64,000 nt of DNA, taken from the NCBI RefSeq assembly GCF_000384315.1, contig NZ_ARVW01000001.1, positions 3,596,157 to 3,660,156 on the forward strand, read 5' to 3'. Shown here piece after piece: positions 8,294-15,923 of the stretch. A program made the position numbers and the translations under genes. The DNA is from Amycolatopsis nigrescens CSC17Ta-90. Lineage in GTDB: Bacteria; Actinomycetota; Actinomycetes; Mycobacteriales; Pseudonocardiaceae. The notes under the pieces were generated by a model, which was given only the letters and a program-made list of their open reading frames with translations, was not told the origin of the DNA and did not search any database. Position 1 is the stretch's first letter. Each line of letters begins with the position of its first letter.

Positions 8294-8583
8294 AAGCGGA
8301 ACAGGCCGGGGTGCATGTCGCGGCGGATCCGGTACTGCCGGACGAGCCTGGCCAGCCAGCGGCGGGGGCCGCGGGCGGCGCGTGCCCACAGCGAGGGCGT
8401 GGAGAACCGGCGCGGGTCCTCGCGCGGGGTGAACGACTCGCCGGTGAGCACCACCACCGGGTGGCCGTGCGGGCAGCTGCCGCGCACCGAGATCATCCCC
8501 GGCGCCAGGTTGTGCACCCACTCGACCTCGTCCACGCCGAGCAGCGTCCGCCGGTCGCAGGCCGGGCAGTACATGACGAACAC
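8290..8583 (-). CDS. Small protein with putative zinc-binding Cys/His residues, unknown function
   Basis: This protein of about 97 aa is not recognised as a named family. Near the N-terminus it has CPACDRRTLLGV, and about 25 residues later CPHGHPVV, so three Cys and nearby His residues could bind a metal as a small zinc ribbon. The C-terminal half is basic and Trp/Arg-rich (ARAARGPRRWLARLVRQYRIRRD). The GTG at 8583 is chosen because it begins 2 nt after the upstream stop and GGAG precedes it; ATG at 8574 is the alternative. It is apparently cotranscribed with the MarR-GNAT gene. Confidence 0.65.
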   Translation of the reverse strand: MFVMYCPACDRRTLLGVDEVEWVHNLAPGMISVRGSCPHGHPVVVLTGESFTPREDPRRFSTPSLWARAARGPRRWLARLVRQYRIRRDMHPGLFRF

Positions 8584-8585
8584 GG

Positions 8586-9518
8586 CTACAGCTCCAGCCG
8601 CCAGGTCTGGCTGGTCAGCGGATGGCCGAAGCCTTCGAACGGCTCCTCCGCGACCAGCCGGAACCCGGCCTGCTGATAGATCCGGCGGGCCGCGGCGAGC
8701 AGATCCACGGTCCACAGCTCGATCGCGGTGTGCCCGCTGGCCTTGGCGAACGCGAGGCATTCGCCGACCAGCCGCCTGCCGACGCCGGCTCCGCGTGCGG
8801 CCGGTTCGACCAGCAGCAGCCGGAGCTTCGCGGTGCGTTCGTCCGGCCCGCGCGTGCAGAACACGCAGCCGGCGCGCTCGCCGTTCAGCTCGGCGATCCA
8901 GCCGGCCTCGCGGTCCGGGTCGCGGCCGTCCACGTAGTCCGCGACCACCCTGGCCACCAGTGCTTCGAAGCCTTCGTCCCAGCCGTACTCCTCGGCGTAG
9001 AGCGCGCCGTGCCGGTGCACCACCCAGCCGAAGTCGCCGGGGGCGGGCGGCCGGAGCACCAGCGCCGGATCGGCCGGTGGTTCGGCGGTGACCAGGTTGG
9101 CGATGGTGTCCATCGCGCCGAGCAGCCGGCGCTGGTCCTGGTCGCCGAAGCGTTCCAGCAGCCCGCCGATCTGCTCGGTGCTGCGCGCGTCCAGCACCCG
9201 GAAGGCCGCGCGGCCCGCTTCGGTGAGCCGGACGACCTGGCGCCGGGCGTCGGATTCGCAGCGGTCACGGGCCAGCAGCCCGCGCTCCTCCAGCCTGCCG
9301 AGCAGCCGGCTGGCGTAACCGGCGTCCAGCTCGAGGCGGCGGCGGAGGTCGGCGACCTGCGTGGTCTCCTGCCGGGACAGCTCGAAGATCAGGCGGGCTT
9401 CGCTGAGCGAGTACTCGGCGTCGGCAGGGCCTTCGTCCAGCACCCCGATCACCCCGGTGTAGAGCCGGTTGAAGGCGCGCACCGTGGCGACCCGTTCGGC
9501 CAGCTGCTGCGAGTTCAT
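8586..9518 (-). CDS. MarR family regulator fused to a GNAT acetyltransferase
   Basis: This 310-aa protein has two domains. Residues 1-145 are a MarR winged helix (LSEARLIFELSRQETTQVADLRRRLELDAGYASRLLGRLEERGLL, then a wing with DARRQVVRLTEAGR). Residues 155-310 form a GNAT acetyltransferase with the acetyl-CoA loop VEPAARGAGVGRRLVGEC and the ending AARRIYQQAGF. Such bifunctional MarR-GNAT proteins are known in actinobacteria and proteobacteria; their acetylation substrates are mostly unknown. The ATG at 9518 follows a weak site. It is the promoter-proximal gene of a two-gene unit with the small Cys-containing protein. Confidence 0.9.
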   Translation of the reverse strand: MNSQQLAERVATVRAFNRLYTGVIGVLDEGPADAEYSLSEARLIFELSRQETTQVADLRRRLELDAGYASRLLGRLEERGLLARDRCESDARRQVVRLTEAGRAAFRVLDARSTEQIGGLLERFGDQDQRRLLGAMDTIANLVTAEPPADPALVLRPPAPGDFGWVVHRHGALYAEEYGWDEGFEALVARVVADYVDGRDPDREAGWIAELNGERAGCVFCTRGPDERTAKLRLLLVEPAARGAGVGRRLVGECLAFAKASGHTAIELWTVDLLAAARRIYQQAGFRLVAEEPFEGFGHPLTSQTWRLEL

Positions 9519-9599
9519 GAACCACCCCGACAAGATCGTTGACGGAGTCAAAGAGTACTCGGCATGACGGCGACGGCAACGGGTTTTTTCGGGGGGCTT

Positions 9600-9669
9600 C
9601 CCAGGGAGACCTGGGCAAATGGAAACCCCGTGATGCTGCCAGGTCGGGGGTCCGCCAGCATCACGGGGT
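9600..9669. other. Non-coding hairpins, possible structured RNA or terminator
   Basis: Two hairpins stand side by side. A 6-bp CCCAGG/CCTGGG stem with a GAGA loop (9600-9615, GNRA class) is followed by a 14-bp perfect stem, ACCCCGTGATGCTG at 9625-9638 and its complement at 9656-9669, with a 17-nt loop. No gene overlaps them. They lie 3' of the 49-aa ORF on the minus strand. No known RNA family is recognised. Confidence 0.45.
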
Positions 9670-9780
9670 CATAAGGGGTATCGACGCCACCTTCGGCGGC
9701 GTTACACCCTCTGCTCTATGTGTCATAGGTCACTCTAACGGGTGAAGATCTGCCCGCTGGTGTCCCACGGTTGGGGCAGG

Positions 9781-9930
9781 TCAGCGCATGTGCGGCTGGC
9801 GAGCCTGGGCGATCGCGATCAGCTCCTGACGAACGGTCGCGGTGGCCGCGGTGTCGATCGCCCGGTTCAGCGCCCGGCGAGTGCGAGCCTCGGCGCGACG
9901 GGCACGGAGCTTGGCGGCGATGTTGTTCAT
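9781..9930 (-). CDS. Small basic hypothetical protein (49 aa)
   Basis: This short frame begins MNNIAAKLRARRAEARTRRA and continues with LNRAIDTAATATVRQELIAIAQ before ending ARQPHMR. It is Arg/Ala-rich and looks like two amphipathic helices; no Cys, signal peptide or membrane segment is present. The ATG at 9930 follows AAGGGGAAG at about 10 nt, and a plausible promoter is at 9972-10001. Coding status is supported by this start context and by position in an otherwise gene-free stretch. Function is unknown. Confidence 0.5.
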   Translation of the reverse strand: MNNIAAKLRARRAEARTRRALNRAIDTAATATVRQELIAIAQARQPHMR

Positions 9931-9971
9931 CGGTTTCTGCTTCCCCTTGTGTCTTGGTGGCTGATGCCTCT

Positions 9972-10001
9972 AGTATGCACCTTTTTTCACAAGGTTGCCA
10001 A
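9972..10001 (-). promoter_or_regulatory. Candidate promoter of the 49-aa ORF
   Basis: On the minus strand TTGGCA (10001-9996) and CATACT (9977-9972) are 18 nt apart in an AT-rich patch, about 42 nt upstream of the ATG at 9930. They resemble housekeeping -35 and -10 elements. This is a weak prediction. Confidence 0.35.
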
Positions 10002-10028
10002 CGATTATCCGGTGACATGGCACACCTG

Positions 10029-10043
10029 CCGATGAATCATCGG
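10029..10043. promoter_or_regulatory. Perfect 15-bp palindrome, operator-like
   Basis: CCGATGAATCATCGG has 7-bp perfect arms around a central A. It lies about 30 nt upstream of the candidate promoter at 9972-10001 and could be a dimeric regulator site. No adjacent regulator gene is an obvious partner. Confidence 0.4.
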
Positions 10044-10065
10044 TGACTTCGGCGCTAAGCCGATT

Positions 10066-10130
10066 AATTTTGGTGGCGCCGCTCACGTCCGGCTAACGTC
10101 TCCGCCAATATCACTATCTCTACCAAAATT
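10066..10130. repeat. AT-rich spaced inverted repeat
   Basis: Perfect 9-bp arms, AATTTTGGT (10066-10074) and ACCAAAATT (10122-10130), flank 47 nt. The segment is conspicuously AT-rich for this genome and is directly followed by the palindrome at 10158. Its role is unknown. Confidence 0.4.
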
Positions 10131-10157
10131 TCTATATATCCTTAGGCAACCCGATGC

Positions 10158-10181
10158 GGGCAAAAAGCCGGCTATTTGCCC
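10158..10181. terminator. Palindromic terminator-like element (GGCAAATAGCC family)
   Basis: The halves GGGCAAAAAGCC and GGCTATTTGCCC pair with one mismatch and almost no loop. The element ends 3 nt before the stop codon of the ATPase gene at 10185. It shares CGGCTATTTGCC with the larger hairpin at 39562-39617. Confidence 0.6.
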
Positions 10182-10184
10182 TGG

Positions 10185-11381
10185 TCAGTCGTCGGTGCGG
10201 CCGAGCAGGTAGTGCCCGAAGTGCGGCACGGTGAAGGCGATGTGCCCGCGCTCGGCCGAGTACACCAGGCCCTTCTTCATCAGGCTGTCCCGCGCCGGCG
10301 ACAGCGACGAAGGCTTCCGACCCAGGTAGACGGCCACATCCGAGGTGCCGGCCGGCTCGTCGCGGCCCTGGGTCAGCTCGGCCATGGCCAGCAGGTACTC
10401 CCGTTCGGCCGGGGTGGCCCGCTCGTAACGCGAGCCGAAGAAGCCCACCGCCAGCTCGGACTCCGCCTCCGGCGCGGCGACCTGCACGTCCTTGACCGTG
10501 ATCGGGTCCGCCGGCGCGGCATCCCAGGCGGCCTTGCCGTAGGCCTGGATGAAGTACGGGTAGCCGCCGGACGCGTCGAACATCGCGTCCAGTGCCTCCG
10601 GCACGATGCCGGCCTCTTCGCGCTCTATCGGCGCCAGCACCGCGCGGTCGGCGTCCTCGCGGTCCAGCCGGTCGATCCGGGAGTAGCGGAACAGCCGCTC
10701 GGAGTAGGACTTCGACGCGGACAGCACCGCGGGCACGTGCGGCAGCCCGGCACCGACCACCACCAGCGGCGCCCCGGACTGGGACAGCTCGTGGCAGGCG
10801 GCGCACAGCGCGGAGACGTCCTCCGGGCCGAGGTCCTGGATCTCGTCGATCAGCAGGGAGACCCCGGTGCCCACGTCCGCGGCCAGTTCCGCCACGTCGG
10901 TGAACAGCTCGACCAGGTCGATCTCGATGTCGCCGGAGTCCGCCCTGCCCTGCGCGGCCGGCGCGTCGATTCCGGGCTGCCAGCGGTCGCGGAGTTTCGC
11001 GTCCGATTTGTTGGCCCGCAGCGCGAACGCCTTGAGCACGCCGAGCACGTCCTCCACCCGGTCCGGGGCGCGGTGCCGGACCGCCAGGTCGCGGATCGCC
11101 CGGTGCAGGGCCGCGGACAGCGGACGGCGCAGGTCCGCGTCCGGCCTCGCCTCGATCTTGCCGGCGCCCCAGCCGTGCCGGACGGCCATCGAGCGGAGCT
11201 CGCCGAGCAGCACGGTCTTGCCGACCCCGCGCAGGCCGGTGAGCACCAGGCTGCGTTCGGGCCGTCCCTTTGCCACCCGCTCCAGCACCACTTCGAAGGC
11301 GTGCAGCTCGCGCTCCCGGCCTGCCAGCTCCGGCGGCCGTTGCCCCGCGCCTGGTGCGAACGGATTGCGGATGGGGTCCAT
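10185..11381 (-). CDS. AAA/STAND-like ATPase with C-terminal winged-helix-like region
   Basis: This 398-aa protein opens with NPFAPGAGQRPPELAGRERE, typical of AAA_16/orc1-like NTPases in actinobacteria. Walker A is GLRGVGKT (residues 49-56), Walker B is LLIDEIQD (about 173-180), and a sensor-like VVVGAGLP segment follows near 205. The C-terminus (about 320-398) looks like a winged helix: DVAVYLGRKPSSLSPARDSLMKKGLVYSAERGHIAFTVP. It probably couples ATP hydrolysis to DNA or protein remodelling; the client is unknown. It is monocistronic by context, with the GGCAAATAGCC-type palindrome directly after the stop. Confidence 0.85.
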   Translation of the reverse strand: MDPIRNPFAPGAGQRPPELAGRERELHAFEVVLERVAKGRPERSLVLTGLRGVGKTVLLGELRSMAVRHGWGAGKIEARPDADLRRPLSAALHRAIRDLAVRHRAPDRVEDVLGVLKAFALRANKSDAKLRDRWQPGIDAPAAQGRADSGDIEIDLVELFTDVAELAADVGTGVSLLIDEIQDLGPEDVSALCAACHELSQSGAPLVVVGAGLPHVPAVLSASKSYSERLFRYSRIDRLDREDADRAVLAPIEREEAGIVPEALDAMFDASGGYPYFIQAYGKAAWDAAPADPITVKDVQVAAPEAESELAVGFFGSRYERATPAEREYLLAMAELTQGRDEPAGTSDVAVYLGRKPSSLSPARDSLMKKGLVYSAERGHIAFTVPHFGHYLLGRTDD

Positions 11382-11480
11382 CGCTAGGACCGTATCGGGC
11401 TTTCTAGTGCCAGCGCGAGAAAGGCACAGAAATACTTAGGTGTGTCGAGCCCGAGCAGGTCTGCAGCCCTGCTCGGTGGT

Positions 11481-12227
11481 CTAGTCGCTGAGGTTGCGCT
11501 CGGCGTAGACCTTCATCGCGTCACGGATGAACTCCGCGGTGCCCTCGCCGTGACGGTCGTAGTTGGCCGTGAAGCGAGGGTCGTCGACGTACAGCTGACC
11601 CAGCCCGATGAAGTAGCACTTCGTCGGATTGGTCGTGATCGACAGCCACTCGAAGTGCCGCTGCGTGATGGCCTGCGCTTCCGCGCTGTCCGGCGTGCTG
11701 CCGGCCTGGTGCGCCTTGGCGTAGTCCATCGCGATGTCGAGCTGCTGCTGCTGGAACGCCTTCTTCTCGGCGTCGCTCAGCGAGCGCCACCAGCGGTCGC
11801 CCTTCTCGTAGGCATCGCGGCCCCAGCGCTCGGTCACCTCCTCCTCGTACTGGGTGTGATCGAAACCGTCGAATACTTCCTGTGCCATGAGTTGTTCACC
11901 TCCTTCCGTTTTCCGGAGCGTTGTCTTCACCGACTCGATCTGCCGACCGATCCGCTGCCGCTCCTGTTCCAGCAGCTTGAGGTGGGTGCGCAGCGCTGCG
12001 GCGGTGTCCCGCTGCCCGTCGAGGACCTCGGCGATGGCCGGTAGGCCGAGGCCGAGCTCTCGCAGCAGCAGGATTCGCTGCAACCGCACCAGGGCCTGCT
12101 CGTCGTAGTATCGGTAGCCGTTCGTGCCGACCCGGCTCGGCCGGAGCAGGCCGAGCTGGCCGTAGTGGCGCAAGGTGCGGCTGGTGGTACCGGCCGAGCG
12201 TGCGATGTCCTGGATGGACCATTCCAT
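11481..12227 (-). CDS. tipA: TipA-like MerR family regulator (TipAL/TipAS type)
   Basis: This 248-aa protein starts at the ATG at 12227 after AGGGGT. Residues 1-75 are a MerR DNA-binding domain (QDIARSAGTTSRTLRHYGQLGLLRPSRVGTNGYRYY), residues 76-110 are the coiled coil, and residues 114-248 match the TipAS antibiotic-recognition domain (FDGFDHTQYEEEVTERWG near its start, later HFEWLSITTNPTKCYFIGLGQLYVDDPRF). TipA of Streptomyces lividans binds thiopeptides covalently and activates its own promoter. As in that gene, a strong internal start (ATG at 11888, see the binding-site entry) should yield the drug-binding domain alone, about 135 aa. The promoter at 12256-12286 has the MerR-type 19-bp spacer. 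Confidence 0.9.
   Translation of the reverse strand: MEWSIQDIARSAGTTSRTLRHYGQLGLLRPSRVGTNGYRYYDEQALVRLQRILLLRELGLGLPAIAEVLDGQRDTAAALRTHLKLLEQERQRIGRQIESVKTTLRKTEGGEQLMAQEVFDGFDHTQYEEEVTERWGRDAYEKGDRWWRSLSDAEKKAFQQQQLDIAMDYAKAHQAGSTPDSAEAQAITQRHFEWLSITTNPTKCYFIGLGQLYVDDPRFTANYDRHGEGTAEFIRDAMKVYAERNLSD
11886..11905 (-). promoter_or_regulatory. Internal ribosome binding site and start codon for a TipAS-like short product
   Basis: Within the tipA-like frame the minus strand reads AAGGAGGTG (11905-11897), an 8-nt gap, then an in-frame ATG at 11888. This is one of the best Shine-Dalgarno sites in the window and sits exactly at the junction between the coiled coil and the TipAS domain. It would give a 135-residue product beginning MAQEVFDGFDH; TipAS of S. 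lividans is 144 residues. Confidence 0.8.
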
Positions 12228-12255
12228 CGCGACCCCTCCCTTCGGTGTGCTTACC

Positions 12256-12286
12256 AAGGTAGAAGTTGACGCAACGTCAAAGTCAA
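12256..12286 (-). promoter_or_regulatory. MerR-type promoter and operator of the tipA-like gene
   Basis: On the minus strand TTGACT (12286-12281) and TACCTT (12261-12256) are separated by 19 bp, the over-long spacer typical of MerR-activated promoters. The spacer holds a perfect palindrome, TTGACGTTGCGTCAA on the minus strand (12266-12280). The start codon lies 28 nt downstream of the -10 element, fitting autoregulation. Confidence 0.8.
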
Positions 12287-12353
12287 GCCGACTTCTCCGC
12301 CTCTTCACCCGATAGGGGGTGTCACCGGCGTCTAGCTGCGAAAAGGTGGGCGG

Positions 12354-13406
12354 ATGAGCCTTCGCAAGCCCTTGGCGGTCCTGCTGGCCGCCCTCGGTGT
12401 CCTGGCCGGCACGGCAGCTCCCGCCCAGGCGCGGCTCCAGCCCCGCCCCGGGTTCGACATCCAGGCCCATCGCGGCGGCATCGGCCTGACCGTGGAGGGC
12501 ACGCTCGCCGCCTTCTCCCGCGCGATGGAACTCGGCGTGACCACGCTGGAGCTGGACATCCAGATCACCTCGGACGGCCGCGAGGTGATCACGCACGACC
12601 GCCGGATCAACCCGGCCAAGTGCGCGGACACCGGTCCGGTCACGCCGGGCGACCCGCAGTTCCCGTACGCCGGCAAGTACGTCAAGGACCTCACCTTCGC
12701 GCAGGTGCGCACCCTCGACTGCGGTTCGCAGCGCCAGCCGAACTTCCCCGGCCAGCAGCTCTCGCCCGGTGCGAAGATGCCGACCCTGGCCGAGCTGTTC
12801 GCGCTGGCGCGCCGCCATCACGCCTGGGGCCTGCGGTTCAACGTGGAGACCAAGGTGGAAGCGGCGGCACCGGCGGAAACCGCGCCGCGCGAGCAGTTCG
12901 TCCGGCGGGCCGCGCGCGAGATCACCCGGTCCGGGTTCGCGGCCAACGTGACCGTGCAGAGCTTCGACTGGGGTGCGTTGATGCTGATGCACCGCACCGC
13001 GCCCTGGCTTCGCACGGTCGCGCTCACCCAACCCGAGTTCCTCCAGGTCGGCCTGCCCGGCCGGTCGCCGTGGCTGGGCGGGCTGGACATCGACGACTTC
13101 GGCGGCAGCCCGGTCCGCGCGGTCCGCTCGTTCGGCGCGAGCGCGCTCTCCCCGGTGCACGGCAATCCGCAGGGCGGTGGGGTCGGCGACCCGGGTTATC
13201 AGCCGTTCACCACGAAGGCGCTGGTCGACGAGGCGCACCGGGCCGGGATCAAGGTGATCCCGTGGACCGTGGACGACAAGCCGACCATGCACAAGCTGAT
13301 CGACGACGGCGTGGACGGGATCATCACCGACTATCCGGACCGGCTGCGCGAGGTGGCCGCGAGCCGCGGTTTCACGCTGCCGCGCGGCTATCCGGCGCGC
13401 CGCTAG
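12354..13406 (+). CDS. Secreted glycerophosphodiester phosphodiesterase
   Basis: This 350-aa protein has a signal peptide (residues 1-26, AQA cleavage site). The GDPD domain starts at about residue 35: DIQAHRGGIG with His39-Arg40, then ELDIQIT with Glu66 and Asp68, and ITHDRRI with His81, which together form the catalytic and Ca2+/Mg2+ site. The C-terminal VIPWTVDDKPTMHKLIDDGVDGIITDYP completes the TIM barrel. It should release glycerol 3-phosphate from glycerophosphodiesters outside the cell, for phosphate or glycerol scavenging. It is divergent from the tipA-like gene, sharing a 126-nt intergenic region. Confidence 0.92.
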   Translation: MSLRKPLAVLLAALGVLAGTAAPAQARLQPRPGFDIQAHRGGIGLTVEGTLAAFSRAMELGVTTLELDIQITSDGREVITHDRRINPAKCADTGPVTPGDPQFPYAGKYVKDLTFAQVRTLDCGSQRQPNFPGQQLSPGAKMPTLAELFALARRHHAWGLRFNVETKVEAAAPAETAPREQFVRRAAREITRSGFAANVTVQSFDWGALMLMHRTAPWLRTVALTQPEFLQVGLPGRSPWLGGLDIDDFGGSPVRAVRSFGASALSPVHGNPQGGGVGDPGYQPFTTKALVDEAHRAGIKVIPWTVDDKPTMHKLIDDGVDGIITDYPDRLREVAASRGFTLPRGYPARR

Positions 13407-13547
13407 CGGACTCTACAGCCCTATAGCTCAAATATTAGAAAGCTTGAGAAACCACTACCGGGCATAGCCGGGCGGGTTTACGGGTAAGGACTGGGTGCCG
13501 GGGGTAACTTCGGCAGCACAGCTCCTTTACCTGGAAGGCAGAAGACC

Positions 13548-14087
13548 GTGATCCTGCGCCGACTGGCCCGTCCACTGCTGGCCGCCACCTTCGTCAGCGG
13601 CGGCATCGAGACGCTCCGGCACCCGGAGACGCGCGTCAAGATGGCGCAGCCGTTCCTGGAGAAGACCGTCGAACGGCACGCGGACAAGCTGCCGGACGGG
13701 GTACCGACCGACCCGCAGACCCTGGTCCGGATCAACGGCGCGGTGATGGTCGGTGCCGGCACCGCGCTCGCCCTCGGCAAGGCGCCGCGGCTGGCGTCGC
13801 TGCTGCTGTTCGGCAGCCTGGTGCCGACCACCCTGGCCGGGCACGCCTACTGGGAGAAGCAGGACCCCGACGAGCGGGCGCAGCACCGGGTGCACTTCCT
13901 CAAGAACGCCGCCATCGGGGGCGGGCTGCTGATCTCCGCCGCGGACACGCACGGCAAGCCGTCGCTGAACTGGCGCGCCAAGCGGGCCGCCGGCGAGGTG
14001 GGCAAGAAGGCCGACAAGATCGCCGGAAAAGCCGACAAGGCGGCCAAGAAGGCCAAGAAGAAGGGCAAGCAGGCGCTGCCGAAGTAG
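13548..14087 (+). CDS. DoxX family membrane protein with Lys/Ala-rich tail
   Basis: This 179-aa protein starts with GTG at 13548. The N-terminal RRLARPLLAATFVSGGIETLRHPE and the segment LVRINGAVMVGAGTALALGKAPRLASLLL fit the DoxX family, with four hydrophobic stretches over residues 5-135. The last 45 residues are highly basic (repeated KKADKIAGKADKAAKKAKKKGK), resembling a histone-H1-like tail on the cytosolic side. DoxX proteins are poorly characterised and have been linked to thiol/redox membrane complexes in mycobacteria. The stop lies 3 nt from that of the convergent ABC permease. Confidence 0.78.
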   Translation: MILRRLARPLLAATFVSGGIETLRHPETRVKMAQPFLEKTVERHADKLPDGVPTDPQTLVRINGAVMVGAGTALALGKAPRLASLLLFGSLVPTTLAGHAYWEKQDPDERAQHRVHFLKNAAIGGGLLISAADTHGKPSLNWRAKRAAGEVGKKADKIAGKADKAAKKAKKKGKQALPK

Positions 14088-14090
14088 CGG

Positions 14091-14894
14091 CTACTTGCTC
14101 GCCACCCGGCGGTAGCGGGCCGCGGCCAGCGGCGCGAACACCGCGATGATCAGCACGCAGCACAGGATCGAGTAGAGGGCGGCGTTCTCGGCCGGCCAGC
14201 CGGTCGGCGGCGGGCCGAACGAGTTGCCGAACAGGTCCCGGCTGGCGTTGATCACCGCGGTGAACGGGTTCCACTCCGCGATCGCCCGCAGCACGCTCGG
14301 CAGCTTGTCCGCCGGCACGAAGGCGGACGAAATGAAGCTGAGCGGGAACATCCACACCAGCCCAGCGCTCTGCGCCACCTCGACGCTGCGCGCCACCAGC
14401 CCGATCAACGCGCCGACCCAGGACAGCGCCCAGGCGAACATCAGCATCACCAGGTAGCCGAGCACCGCGTCGGTGAAGCTGCCGCGGATCCGCCAGCCGA
14501 CGATCAGCCCGCACAGCGACATCACGACCAGCGCGATCACGCTGACCAGCAGGTCGGAGGTGGTGCGGCCGATGATCACCGCGAACCGGGAGATCGGCAG
14601 CGAGCGGAACCGGTCGATGATGCCCTTCTGCAGGTCGTTCGCGAACCCGATCACGGTGAACGCCGAGTTGAACGCCACCGTCTGCGCGAAGATCCCGGCG
14701 ATCAGGAACTCGCGGTAGGCCGCGCCGCCCGCCTCGCCGCCGATCGCGTCGCCGAAGACGTAGGCGAACAGCAGCACGAACATGATCGGCTGCAGGGTGG
14801 CCGCCATCAGCCAGTCCGGGTTGCGCCGGACGTTCATCAGGTTGCGCCAGGTGATCACTCCGCCGTCGGAGAAGCCCTTCGCGATCGCGTTCAC
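14091..14894 (-). CDS. ABC-2 type exporter permease (DrrB-like)
   Basis: This 267-aa protein has six predicted membrane segments. An N-terminal cytosolic stretch ends in WRNLMNVRRNPDWLMAATLQPIMFVLLFAYVFG, characteristic of daunorubicin-resistance-type ABC-2 permeases, and the later PLSFISSAFVPADKLPSVLRAIAEWNPFTAV motif is the ABC-2 signature region. It forms the membrane channel for the ATPase encoded just upstream, with which its start overlaps by 4 nt. The pair probably exports a hydrophobic compound or lipid; the substrate is unknown. Confidence 0.9.
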   Translation of the reverse strand: MNAIAKGFSDGGVITWRNLMNVRRNPDWLMAATLQPIMFVLLFAYVFGDAIGGEAGGAAYREFLIAGIFAQTVAFNSAFTVIGFANDLQKGIIDRFRSLPISRFAVIIGRTTSDLLVSVIALVVMSLCGLIVGWRIRGSFTDAVLGYLVMLMFAWALSWVGALIGLVARSVEVAQSAGLVWMFPLSFISSAFVPADKLPSVLRAIAEWNPFTAVINASRDLFGNSFGPPPTGWPAENAALYSILCCVLIIAVFAPLAAARYRRVASK

Positions 14895-15844
14895 GCGTCC
14901 TCCTCGGCGGCATGCCCGGTCAGGGAAAGAAAGACGTCGTCCAGGGTCGGCCGGTGCAGCGCCACGTCCTGCACCACGATGTTCTGCGCGTCCAGCCGGC
15001 GCAGCGCCTCGATCAGCGCCTTCGGCCCGGTGTCCACCAGCACGTCCACCTTGCGGGTGTGCTCCGCCACGGTCGGCTCGGCGGCGCCGACCTCGGCCAG
15101 CACGGTGGCCACCGCGGGCAGGTCGTCCGGGCTGGCCACCACCAGCTCCAGGCGCTCGCCGCCGATCTGCGCCTTCAGCTCGTCCGCGGTGCCGCGGGCG
15201 ATCGCCTTGCCCTTGTCGATCACCACGATCCGGTCCGCGAGCTGGTCGGCCTCCTCCAGGTACTGCGTGGTGAGCAGCACCGTGGTGCCGTCCGCGACCA
15301 GCTCCTTGATCACCGTCCAGGTGTCGATCCGGCCGCGCGGGTCCAGCCCGGTGGTCGGTTCGTCCAGGATCACCACGCTCGGCTCGGCCACCAGCGCGCC
15401 GGCCAGGTCGAGCCGTCGCCGCATCCCGCCGGAGTAGCCCTTCGACGGCCGGTCGGCGGCGTCGGTGAGCTGGAACCGCTCCAGCAGCTCGCGGGCCCGA
15501 GCCTTCGCCGAAGACTTCTTCCGCCCGTACAGCCGGCCGACCATGTACAGGTTCTCGAACCCGGTCAGGTTCTCGTCCACCGCCGCGTACTGCCCGGACA
15601 GGCCGATGGAGCGGCGGACCGCGTCCGGCTCGGCCAGCACGTCGTGCCCGGCCACGTACGCCTGACCGGAGTCCGGTCTGAGCAGGGTGGTCAGGATGCG
15701 GACCATGGTCGTCTTGCCGGCGCCGTTCGGCCCGAGCAGGCCGAGCACCTCGCCGACCGGGACTTCCAGATCCACCCCGTCCAGCGCGCGTGTGGCGCCG
15801 TACGTTTTCACCAGCGCCTTCGCGCTCACCGCGGGTTGCGACAT
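14891..15844 (-). CDS. ABC exporter ATP-binding protein (DrrA-like)
   Basis: This 317-aa nucleotide-binding protein has Walker A GPNGAGKT (38-45), Q-loop around GLSGQYAAVDENLTG (about 83), signature YSGGMRRRLDLAGAL (about 137), Walker B VVILDEPTTGLDP (about 158) and an H-loop replaced by Gln in TTQYLEEAD, as is usual in DrrA-type ATPases. Residues 230-317 form the DrrA C-terminal domain, ending with the RPTLDDVFLSLTGH motif. It is first in a two-gene operon with the DrrB-like permease. Substrate is unknown; drug or lipid export is the family role. Confidence 0.92.
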   Translation of the reverse strand: MSQPAVSAKALVKTYGATRALDGVDLEVPVGEVLGLLGPNGAGKTTMVRILTTLLRPDSGQAYVAGHDVLAEPDAVRRSIGLSGQYAAVDENLTGFENLYMVGRLYGRKKSSAKARARELLERFQLTDAADRPSKGYSGGMRRRLDLAGALVAEPSVVILDEPTTGLDPRGRIDTWTVIKELVADGTTVLLTTQYLEEADQLADRIVVIDKGKAIARGTADELKAQIGGERLELVVASPDDLPAVATVLAEVGAAEPTVAEHTRKVDVLVDTGPKALIEALRRLDAQNIVVQDVALHRPTLDDVFLSLTGHAAEEDA

Positions 15845-15923
15845 ACCGGAACTCCCCTGCCTGGACTGGTGCCCAGACTAGAAGGCGAGTCCGACAAAAG
15901 CGCTGTATTTACGCCGGTACGGC

